Shown here: one piece after another, positions 15,971-23,741 of the stretch
How the letters are laid out: the number at the start of each line of letters is the position of its first letter
Numbering within the stretch: the stretch's first letter is position 1
Source of the DNA: Granulicella aggregans
Lineage (GTDB): Bacteria > Acidobacteriota > Terriglobia > Terriglobales > Acidobacteriaceae
Length of the DNA stretch: 64,000 nucleotides
Assembly (NCBI RefSeq): GCF_014203275.1
Contig: NZ_JACHIP010000001.1
Location: 1 to 64,000 of the forward strand
Direction of reading: 5' to 3'
Translations under genes and position numbers: made by a program
Notes under the pieces: model-generated
What the model was told of the DNA's origin: nothing
The model's input: the letters and a program-made list of their open reading frames with translations, nothing else
Databases searched by the model: none

Positions 15971-17925
15971 TGATGTACCCTCACGTTCTTATCAATCAAG
16001 GCCCGGTACTTCGGCTCCATCTTCGGCTGCGGATCGACCGTGAACACCTCGATCTGATCCTCAAGCCCTGCGACACTTGTCATCCCCAGCGACCTGACAC
16101 CTACGAAGTCCCTGGCAATCATATCGCGCGTCGCCTGGCTCATGAGTATCTCTGTCTTGAACGGCTTGTTCAAGCTTTCAAGACGGGAAGCCAGGTTTAC
16201 GGTAGATCCAATTACGGAATACTCCTGGCGGCTGGCCGAACCGATACTACCAGCCATCAGGCTTCCCGTATGCATCCCGATTCCTATACGCAACTGCGGT
16301 ATCTCCGGATTTCCCGCGTTCAACTCGTTCAGTTTCGTGACCGCCTCGAGCATTGCCAGCGACGCCTCTACGGCAAGCCTCGCGTCTTCACTCGGTCCAT
16401 GGCTCAACGGCAACCCGAAGATGATCATCAGGCCGTCACCGATGAATTTGTTCAGGAATCCGTCGTACCTACGGATCACGATATCCATCGCAGTCAGGTA
16501 CTGATTGAGCCAGCTCAGCACCTCCGCCGGAGGCCGCCCCGCGCTCATCTTCGTAAAGCTTCGAATGTCGGTGAACACCACCGTCGCAACACGCTCCTCG
16601 CCGCTCAGCGAGACCTCGGACCGGCGATCCCAGATTGTGCTGGCAACCGCCGGGTCGACGTAGCTTGAGAATAGTTTCATCAACTGCTTGCGCTGCTCGC
16701 GCGCCTCGTGCGAGACCAGTTGCTCCAGCACATACTGCAGCCCGAGCGACATCGGTAGCGCGAGTCCCACCCCGGTCTGCACCGGGAGAAACGGCAGCCA
16801 GTACCGATACTTCGCATATAGCCACACCGACAGGACGCTCGGCAGCACCGCAAGCACTAACGTAAAGCCCACCCCCACGGTCGTCCGCAGCGCAAGGATC
16901 AAGAATGCCGACAGCCAGCACACAATCAACACGACCGTCCATCGCACCAGCGGAATGGCCGGCCGCACGACCTTGCCCTCCAGCAGGCTGCGTATCGCCG
17001 CCCCCAGAATCTCGGTCCCACCCAGTCGCAGCCTGGTTCCATCCGGCTCCGCATGACGAAACACCGGTGTCAGCAGGCGGTCCCGGGCGGCGTCGTTCGT
17101 CTGCCCGATCAGCACCAGCTTCCCAGTCAGCGCATCGGCTGGCACCGCACCCGACAGCAGCTTCCAGGCAGGTATCGTCGGCACCGGCTGGTGTGACCAC
17201 GATCCGATCAACGCGGTGCCATTGCGATAGTCAGCAAAGTAGAACCTGCGCCCAAGAAAGGTCAGGCCATTGCGATCGGCCTGACTAACCGAGTCCCCGG
17301 CATACTGCTCCGCCAGGAAGAGCGGAAATGACTCACTCCGTGGCGGACCCGCAAAATAGAGATGCATCTGCCGGATATAGCCATCCTGATCGAACGGCAG
17401 GTTGATCACGGCATACCCTTCAGCCCCCGGTGCACCTTCCGTACAGAACCCGGACGCCGCCTTCGCATTCTCCGGCTGACAGAACATTAACAACGGCAAC
17501 AATGGCGGAAGACCACCCGCCGAGTTCTGGCTCGCCACAACCACCACCCCCGCCGAGGTCAAGGCCGTCTGCATCGCGCGGTTGTCCTCCGGCGTCCGTG
17601 CCTCCGAGAGAAGCATATCCAACCCGACAACCTTCGGCCGTTGTGCCCCGATCTTCGTGAGCAGATCCGCGACCGTGGTCCAGGGAATCGGGTACTTCCC
17701 AATCCGCGCAAAGCTCTCCTCGTCGATGTCCACCAGCACTACGTCCTTGGAGACGGAGTCGTCGCCGCCCGTAATCGAAGTAAAGTCATAGGTCCACGCA
17801 TCCAGGTCGGTGAACGAGGTAAACCTCGAAGCGAAGAACACGGCAACGCAGGCCGCCACGGCGATCGCCGCGGACTGCCATACAAATTTGAAATACTTCC
17901 TGCGCCGGCTCAACTCATGCTTCAT
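15967..17925 (-). CDS. CHASE2-domain adenylate/guanylate cyclase
   Basis: 652-residue class III nucleotidyl cyclase. Layout: N-terminal membrane segment (about 16-33), periplasmic CHASE2 sensor (about 40-300, with DIDEESFARIG and VGLDMLLSE), three membrane segments (about 320-400), then the catalytic domain (about 445-630). Metal-binding Asp residues are in VVFTDIRSFT and FIGDGLM. The purine-specifying Lys is in FLNKFIGDG and its partner position is Ser in EYSVIGSTVN, close to the Lys-Thr pattern of class IIIb adenylate cyclases. The Asn and Arg for catalysis are in TVNLASRLE. cAMP is the likely product. It heads a directon with the DUF928-like and MBL genes. Confidence 0.9.
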   Translation of the reverse strand: MKHELSRRRKYFKFVWQSAAIAVAACVAVFFASRFTSFTDLDAWTYDFTSITGGDDSVSKDVVLVDIDEESFARIGKYPIPWTTVADLLTKIGAQRPKVVGLDMLLSEARTPEDNRAMQTALTSAGVVVVASQNSAGGLPPLLPLLMFCQPENAKAASGFCTEGAPGAEGYAVINLPFDQDGYIRQMHLYFAGPPRSESFPLFLAEQYAGDSVSQADRNGLTFLGRRFYFADYRNGTALIGSWSHQPVPTIPAWKLLSGAVPADALTGKLVLIGQTNDAARDRLLTPVFRHAEPDGTRLRLGGTEILGAAIRSLLEGKVVRPAIPLVRWTVVLIVCWLSAFLILALRTTVGVGFTLVLAVLPSVLSVWLYAKYRYWLPFLPVQTGVGLALPMSLGLQYVLEQLVSHEAREQRKQLMKLFSSYVDPAVASTIWDRRSEVSLSGEERVATVVFTDIRSFTKMSAGRPPAEVLSWLNQYLTAMDIVIRRYDGFLNKFIGDGLMIIFGLPLSHGPSEDARLAVEASLAMLEAVTKLNELNAGNPEIPQLRIGIGMHTGSLMAGSIGSASRQEYSVIGSTVNLASRLESLNKPFKTEILMSQATRDMIARDFVGVRSLGMTSVAGLEDQIEVFTVDPQPKMEPKYRALIDKNVRVHQ

Positions 17926-17926
17926 T

Positions 17927-17957
17927 CGATTGCGCCCATCATACTAGGCGGCAATCG
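17927..17957 (-). promoter_or_regulatory. Possible operator over the cyclase 5' region
   Basis: The arms CGATTGC (17927-17933) and GCAATCG (17951-17957) form a perfect 7-bp inverted repeat with a 17-nt spacer directly before the cyclase start. A TATGAT (minus strand, 17938-17943) lies between the arms. It could be an operator or an RNA hairpin covering the ribosome binding site. Evidence is limited to symmetry. Confidence 0.25.
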
Positions 17958-18075
17958 TCGGCACGAGTTACGAATGGGCCAATGCCAATCTCTCCCACTC
18001 CGTCGACACGTGCAAAAACGCTGGGCAACCTGCCTGGGATCGGTTAAGCTGTGTGCGACCCAACGGAGCCATTTT

Positions 18076-19695
18076 TTGCCTATCCGTCATACACTCATTC
18101 GCGCCGCTCGCAGACGCGCTGCTACGCTGCCCTTCGATCGCCGCACCTATACCCGTGCCACGTACGCGCTATGTCTCGCGCTTAGCCTTACGGTCATCTC
18201 CTGCGGCAATGGAACGAACTCCAAGGCCATTCCGCCGCCGGTCGTGGCGCCGCTCTCGAATCTGCTCACACAACTTGATGTCGAAAATATCGTCCAGGCA
18301 GCAGCCGGCTCCATCAACGTCCCGCTTACCATCGCTATCAGCGACCGCCGTGGCCAGATCATCGCCGTCTACTCCAGCACCTTTGCTGATCCCCACGCGC
18401 TCGTTCCGGCGAACTTCGGCATCCTTCGCCCCGCTGATGAAGTCGCCGCCGCGCTTGCTCGCACCGCCGCCTTCTTTTCGAACGACCAGGCCCCGATTGG
18501 CAGCCGCACTGTGCGTTATCTCAGCGGCATTCATTTTCCTCCGGGCATCATGAACACCGAGTCCGCACCACTCTACGGAATCGAGAACACCAACCGCGGA
18601 TGCGGCTTCAACACCACCTATCTCCCCGGACAGAGCTTGCCCGTCCCCACGCTGCTGAACCAACCCACGCAGCCTGGCCTGGGAATCCTTACCGGCAAGG
18701 CCGACCTCTTGGACTCTGACCCCAACGCCGTCAACCCCGGCGGAGTTCCCATCTTCAAGAACAACCACGTCGCTGGCGGAATTGGCGTGGTCACTGCGTA
18801 TCCGACGGCGAACTATAACGCCGTCGTCGAATACGCCGCCGTTGTTGGCACTATCGGCATCGGTTTCACACCCATCGTCCCTTATCCCGGCGCCGTCGTC
18901 CTGGGCGGCGTCACGCTCCCCTTCGTTATGCAGACCACCATGCCCGACGGCTATTTTGCCGGCAACTCGCAAGGCACCTTCAGCGTCGGTCCGTCCGCAG
19001 CCTCCGGCGCTGCCCCCGAAGGCGACCTCATCGAGGAACGAGGCAGCACGCTTGGCGGCCTTACCCAGGCGCAGGTCGAACAGATCGTCGCCAACGCAGT
19101 CGCAACGGGGAACCTTACCCGCGCCGCCATCCGGTTGCCCGCTGGCGTCCGCGCACGCTTCGTCATAGCGGTCGCCGATCTCGACGGCTCGCTCCTTGCT
19201 CTCTATCGCATGCCGGATGCAACGCTCTTCAGTGTCGATGTGGCTGTCGCGAAGTCCCGCAATGTCGTCTACTTCAGTGGCACGCCTGTGGCTACAGATC
19301 TCCCCGGCGGCCCACCTGCGGGAACTGCGATCACCAATCGTACCCTCGACTTCGCCGCGCAGCCGTTCTATCCGGAAGGTATTGACGGCACTGCGCCTGG
19401 GCCTTTCTATCCGCTCTTCGTCAACGACGTGAACAATCCTTGCACCAACGGGTCGCAGCCGAAGAGCGCCAACCAGAACGGGATCGTCTTCTTCCCAGGC
19501 AGCACGCCGCTCTATATCAACGGCAAGCTGGTTGGCGGTCTTGGTGTATCAGGCGACGGTGTCGACCAGGACGACTTCGCTGCGGCTGGTGGAGCGGTTG
19601 GCTTCGCGGCACCCACCGCCATCCGCGCTGACAATTACTTCGATCGCAGTGTCCGTCTCACGTATCAGAAATTTCCACCGAATCCGACCGACTGA
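18076..19695 (+). CDS. GlcG/HbpS-like lipoprotein with duplicated domain
   Basis: 539 residues from TTG 18076, chosen for CGGAG seven bases upstream and for the resulting lipoprotein signal (CLALSLTVISC). Upstream in-frame codons run antisense through the cyclase gene and are rejected. Two GlcG/HbpS-like units are seen: about residues 65-290 (LTQLDVENIVQAA, IAISDRRGQIIAVY) and 325-530 (LTQAQVEQIVANA, IAVADLDGSLLALY), each ending in a Gly-rich GG.GV segment. HbpS relatives bind haem or small ligands; the role here is unknown. It diverges from the CHASE2 cyclase over about 150 bp. Confidence 0.75.
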   Translation: MPIRHTLIRAARRRAATLPFDRRTYTRATYALCLALSLTVISCGNGTNSKAIPPPVVAPLSNLLTQLDVENIVQAAAGSINVPLTIAISDRRGQIIAVYSSTFADPHALVPANFGILRPADEVAAALARTAAFFSNDQAPIGSRTVRYLSGIHFPPGIMNTESAPLYGIENTNRGCGFNTTYLPGQSLPVPTLLNQPTQPGLGILTGKADLLDSDPNAVNPGGVPIFKNNHVAGGIGVVTAYPTANYNAVVEYAAVVGTIGIGFTPIVPYPGAVVLGGVTLPFVMQTTMPDGYFAGNSQGTFSVGPSAASGAAPEGDLIEERGSTLGGLTQAQVEQIVANAVATGNLTRAAIRLPAGVRARFVIAVADLDGSLLALYRMPDATLFSVDVAVAKSRNVVYFSGTPVATDLPGGPPAGTAITNRTLDFAAQPFYPEGIDGTAPGPFYPLFVNDVNNPCTNGSQPKSANQNGIVFFPGSTPLYINGKLVGGLGVSGDGVDQDDFAAAGGAVGFAAPTAIRADNYFDRSVRLTYQKFPPNPTD

Positions 19696-19729
19696 TCACC
19701 CGCGATTGCGGAGGCCGGTATAAGAGCGC

Positions 19730-20374
19730 TCAGCCGTCCGCCTTCGCCCCCGGCAGCCGCTTCAGCAGGAGATCGATCTGACCTGCATGATGCGACTCGT
19801 GCTCGCACACATGGAACCATTTGCAGTAGTTGTTGGTTGGTCCCCAGCCCCACTTCTCATCGACCGCCATGAGCCAGGCATCGTCCCGCTTCTTAAATTC
19901 GGCGAGAGAGACTTCGCGGGTCGCTTGCAATTTATCCAGGTAGAAGTTCAGGTCGTGCCCTTTAATCGTCTTCCGACCAGCGTCGCCCAGGTCCATTGCC
20001 GCGCCCCAGGTTTCGTCATAAGACTTCGGCAGATGATCGAGGTCGGTGACACCTTCGAACGTATTGAGCTGATAGAGACGCTCCGTAGCCGCGAGGTGCA
20101 ACAATAACGCGCCGATGCTGTTGGCCTTCGGATCCAGCAGCACATCGAGATTAGCCTGCGTGATCCCCTTCAAGTACCTCGTGACGGCTGGCCGCATCCA
20201 GGTCAGCATCGAGACGAGAGTCCCTATCTGCGGAGTATATCCGGGCTTCGGTCCAAGCACGTTGATGCCGTCGCTTGAAGTTGCAGCGGAAGCCATTGGA
20301 GCAAACATTCCGCCCGCAGCAGCCAGGGAAGCACCTAGAAATCCACGACGACTCGTTCGCACAATATCGTTCAT
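19730..20374 (-). CDS. DinB-family protein with TAT signal
   Basis: 214 residues. The N-terminus carries a twin-arginine motif (TSRRGFLGAS) and a hydrophobic region ending at about residue 32, so export of a folded, probably metal-bound protein is expected. The rest is a DinB four-helix bundle: His residues in LLLHLAATERLYQ and CEHESHHAGQIDLL are the usual metal ligands. DinB-like proteins include thiol-dependent transferases and hydrolases; the reaction here is unknown. The ATG has GGAGGT six bases upstream. It follows the multihaem cytochrome gene by 23 bp and may share its transcript. Confidence 0.85.
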   Translation of the reverse strand: MNDIVRTSRRGFLGASLAAAGGMFAPMASAATSSDGINVLGPKPGYTPQIGTLVSMLTWMRPAVTRYLKGITQANLDVLLDPKANSIGALLLHLAATERLYQLNTFEGVTDLDHLPKSYDETWGAAMDLGDAGRKTIKGHDLNFYLDKLQATREVSLAEFKKRDDAWLMAVDEKWGWGPTNNYCKWFHVCEHESHHAGQIDLLLKRLPGAKADG

Positions 20375-20397
20375 CGGAATACCTCCATCGCTTCCGC

Positions 20398-21759
20398 CTA
20401 CCGAACCGAGTTCCCCACCCGCTTCATCGACTCCGCGAACATCGGTGCGTTGTAAGCCGAAGGGTTCTTCACCTGAACAAACAGCGCATCAATCGCCGAC
20501 CGCGTCTCCGCATTCGTCGCTCCAGCCTTCGCCGTCGCGATATAAAGCGAGTCCACGGTCATCGCCGCCTGTTCCGCCGCCCGCTCGCCCTGCTTCGAGA
20601 TTGCGTCAGCTTCGCTGGCAATGCTCTTGATCAGCCGCTGAGTCCGCGCGCGATCGTAGGAGGCCGCCTGCACCTCGCCCAGCAGCTTGTTCGAAAGCTC
20701 AGCCGCGCGGTTCGCCGCTGTCTGCACCGCCTCGCGATCCGGACTCATCGTCGTAATCAGCATCGCGACTTTAGCCGTAGCATCTGCCAGCTCGTTATTT
20801 GTCGAAGGATCGATCTCCTCCGCGAACTTCCGGAAGACGATGTACCGCGAGACGTTATACGGCGCATCGCCGGGCCTATGTCCCGCGTAGCCTTCCTTCT
20901 GCCGCCAGCTCTCCGGCCCGGTAAGCGAGTGGTGGCACGTAATGCAATCCATCTCGCTGAACTCAGGCCACGGCCCGCTCTTGGCCGCGCGCGAGACCCG
21001 CAACATGCTCTCCCGCAGCTGGACAGCCTGTCCAATTCCCCACGCCCGCATCCCGAATAGAGGATCGGTGTTCTTCTCCACCCAGTGTGGCGGCTCGATC
21101 GCCGTAAACGAATCCAGCTCAAATCGCAGGTCGGGATGTCCAGCGGCGATCAACTCATGATCGACCTTCAACCCCGGCGCTCCCAGGTGGCAAGTCAGGC
21201 ACTTCTCGCTGCGGATGGTCAGGTTCTTGCTGTCGACAAGGCCAAGCCGCACCATATCGGCATGCTTCGCGGTTGGCTGGATATGCGGCCCCAGCCACTC
21301 CGACGCGGGCCCATGGCAGCTCTCGCAGCTCACGCCTTCGGAGCTATCGAACTCGCGCGCCTTATGCGATGCAGGCTCGCTGATCGCGTGACACACCAGG
21401 CACCGCTGCGACTTCTCCGCCGGGCCGATCTTCAGAATCGCCGACATCTGCCGCCCCAGGCTCCCCGTCAACGAAGCATAAGCCCGGGCATGACTGTCTT
21501 CCGTCACCCAGGTGCTGTACTCGTTCTGCAGAACTTTGGTTGCGTTTCTAGGCGAAATAGAACCGTGGCACGCGCTCGCCGAGCACGATCCCGGCCCGAC
21601 ATATTTGCCCACAGCAACCGGATCGCTCGCCGACTCCTTCAACATCGCATGAAGATGATCCGGAGCCACAACCTGTGCCCCGGCCTGCACGCCCGCCGCA
21701 TACATCCAGCCCCACACGAACACCGTACTCAGGAAGCCGATCTTTTTCAGCGAACGCAC
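20398..21759 (-). CDS. Exported multihaem cytochrome c
   Basis: 453 residues with a signal peptide (residues about 1-27, ending VQAGAQ). Haem-binding sites read: an unusual CSASACH (CX4CH) at the N-terminus, then CLVCH, CESCH, CLTCH and CITCH, so four canonical c-haems and possibly a fifth. Extra His residues (for example HVMV-type and HHSL) could be distal ligands. The layout resembles the cytochrome c554/NrfB-like electron carriers. The C-terminal 130 residues are helical and haem-free. The start is GTG. It is divergent from the NuoEF-cytochrome operon across 209 bp, suggesting shared use in periplasmic electron transfer. Confidence 0.85.
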   Translation of the reverse strand: MRSLKKIGFLSTVFVWGWMYAAGVQAGAQVVAPDHLHAMLKESASDPVAVGKYVGPGSCSASACHGSISPRNATKVLQNEYSTWVTEDSHARAYASLTGSLGRQMSAILKIGPAEKSQRCLVCHAISEPASHKAREFDSSEGVSCESCHGPASEWLGPHIQPTAKHADMVRLGLVDSKNLTIRSEKCLTCHLGAPGLKVDHELIAAGHPDLRFELDSFTAIEPPHWVEKNTDPLFGMRAWGIGQAVQLRESMLRVSRAAKSGPWPEFSEMDCITCHHSLTGPESWRQKEGYAGHRPGDAPYNVSRYIVFRKFAEEIDPSTNNELADATAKVAMLITTMSPDREAVQTAANRAAELSNKLLGEVQAASYDRARTQRLIKSIASEADAISKQGERAAEQAAMTVDSLYIATAKAGATNAETRSAIDALFVQVKNPSAYNAPMFAESMKRVGNSVR

Positions 21760-21968
21760 AAGCGCCGTCCTCGCAAGTTGATTTAGTTGCAGCCGTTATA
21801 TCCTGAGCACCGCCCTATTGCAACCAACTTATTTTTCATTTCCCTCGCAACGATGGATAGGAAACGAACACTTAAGTTAGTAGACTCGCACCCGTCTCTC
21901 TGCTAAATTGACCCGCAAGCCCAGAAGAGAATTTCCCCCTCGCCGAAACCTGTTGGAGCGTATGCACG

Positions 21969-23741
21969 ATGAGCGCCATGCCTGAAGTCCTGACCAGCAT
22001 CGAACCAGGACGGAACAAACTCGGTGTCTTCGAAGACCTGCGCCACGTGCAGGAACAGATCGGCTTCGTTCCCATCCGAGAGATCGAGCGCATCGCAACG
22101 CGCCGTAACGTCGGCGTCAAGGACGTTCACACGGTCGCCAGCTTCTATCCGCACTTCCGCCTGAAGCCGCCGATCCGCGTCGACGTCCGCGTGTGCGACG
22201 ACATGAGCTGCCATCTCAACGGCTCGCGCCAGCTTAAGAAGTCGCTGGAACTGCAGTACGCCCACGCGACCGACCTCGTGCAGGTTCGCGACATCTCCTG
22301 CGTCGGTCGCTGCGATCACGCTCCCGTCGTCAGCATCAACGAGCACTACAAGGAACATTGCAACTTCCGCGACGTTGTGGCGATGGTCGACAAAGAGATA
22401 CTGGCTCCGCGCGAATACGGCCATAGCCCAGCTCCGCGCAGCCCGGAAGAGCGCGGCCTCGCCATCCAATGCGACCCTTACGCCACCGAAGAAGAGCACT
22501 ACAGCATCTTTCGCAAGCTTTTAGCCGAGAAAAACTTCGACGAGACCCTCGGCAAGCTCAAGACCGGCGAGCTTCGCGGCATGGGCGGCGCTGGCTTCCC
22601 GGCTCACATCAAGTGGGAGGGCGCGCGCAAGTCTCCGGGCAAAGAAAAGTTCGTCGTGTGCAACGCCGACGAGAGCGAGCCCGGCACCATCAAGGACCGC
22701 TTCATCCTGCAGTACCTTCCCCACATGGTCTTTGAAGGCATGATGGTCTGCGGTGCGATTGTAGGTGCGCAACGTGGCTACCTCTACATCCGCCACGAGT
22801 ACGAACTGCAGACCGAAGTCCTCGAAGAGGAACTCAAGCACATCTACTCCCTGGGACTACTCGGCAAGAACATCCTTGGCACGGGAATCGACTTCGACCT
22901 TGAAGTCTTTGTCTCGCCCGGCGGCTACATATGCGGCGAGGAGACGGCACTCATGGAAGCCATCCAGGGCAATCGCTCCGAGCCGCGCAACAAGCCGCCG
23001 CGCACGGTCAACTCCGGGGTCTGGGGTAAGCCTACGGCTCTCAACAATGTGGAGACCTTCTGCCACGCCATCACCATCCTCGGGAAAGGCGGCGACTGGT
23101 ACCACAACGCCGGTCTGCCCGGTTCACCCGGCATCAAGTTCGTCGGCGTCACCGGCCACGTCAAACATCCCGGCGTCTTCGAGGTTCCCATGGGCACCTC
23201 GTATCACGACCTGGTCTATAAGTACGCAGGCGGCCCGCCAGATGGCCACGAGGTCATCGGCTTCGCCCCTTCCGGTCCATCCTCCGGCTATCTTCCGGCA
23301 AGCATGCTCGACATCGAGATGAACTGGGACAAGCTGAAGGCGCTCAACTCCATGGTGGGCTCCGGTGCCGTCGTCGTTGTGGCCGACCACGGCTGCATGC
23401 TCGACATGGCTCTGAACTCGACCGCCTTCTATCGCAACGAGAGCTGCGGCAAATGCTCCCCTTGTCGCATAGGCACCCAGAAGCTCGTCGATCTCCTCGA
23501 AAACTGGACGAACGGCAACGTCGGCGCGGGTGATAAAGACATGCTTCGCGATCTCTCGAACGTCCTCCGCACGGCATCACTCTGCGGCCTCGGCCAGATC
23601 TCGCCCGCTCCCATTCAGTCCGTCATCAAGCACTTCCCGGAACTTATCCGGCAGCATCTCGAAGACGGTTACTGCAGCGCGAATATCTGCTTTCCGAACG
23701 GTGCCCCGCAAAAGCGTGAACTTCAACGGAGCGCCCAGTGA
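21969..23741 (+). CDS. NuoE-NuoF fusion (NADH-binding diaphorase subunit)
   Basis: 590 residues joining both NADH-module subunits of complex I or of HoxEF-type hydrogenase diaphorases. Residues about 15-145 are NuoE-like with [2Fe-2S] ligands Cys76, Cys81, Cys111, Cys115 (CDDMSC, SCVGRC). Residues about 190-580 are NuoF-like: the FMN/NADH loop RGMGGAGFP (about 203-211), CNADESEPGT (231-240), GYICGEETALME, and [4Fe-4S] ligands Cys493, Cys496, Cys499 and Cys539. All key residues are intact, so NAD(P)H oxidation is expected. It overlaps the next gene by four bases (GTGA). No NuoA-N genes are around, so it is not ordinary complex I. Confidence 0.92.
   Translation: MSAMPEVLTSIEPGRNKLGVFEDLRHVQEQIGFVPIREIERIATRRNVGVKDVHTVASFYPHFRLKPPIRVDVRVCDDMSCHLNGSRQLKKSLELQYAHATDLVQVRDISCVGRCDHAPVVSINEHYKEHCNFRDVVAMVDKEILAPREYGHSPAPRSPEERGLAIQCDPYATEEEHYSIFRKLLAEKNFDETLGKLKTGELRGMGGAGFPAHIKWEGARKSPGKEKFVVCNADESEPGTIKDRFILQYLPHMVFEGMMVCGAIVGAQRGYLYIRHEYELQTEVLEEELKHIYSLGLLGKNILGTGIDFDLEVFVSPGGYICGEETALMEAIQGNRSEPRNKPPRTVNSGVWGKPTALNNVETFCHAITILGKGGDWYHNAGLPGSPGIKFVGVTGHVKHPGVFEVPMGTSYHDLVYKYAGGPPDGHEVIGFAPSGPSSGYLPASMLDIEMNWDKLKALNSMVGSGAVVVVADHGCMLDMALNSTAFYRNESCGKCSPCRIGTQKLVDLLENWTNGNVGAGDKDMLRDLSNVLRTASLCGLGQISPAPIQSVIKHFPELIRQHLEDGYCSANICFPNGAPQKRELQRSAQ

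Noticed and set aside
17641..18075. A 145-codon N-terminal extension of the HbpS-like gene
   Set aside because: It is antisense to the cyclase gene and would bury the lipoprotein signal.
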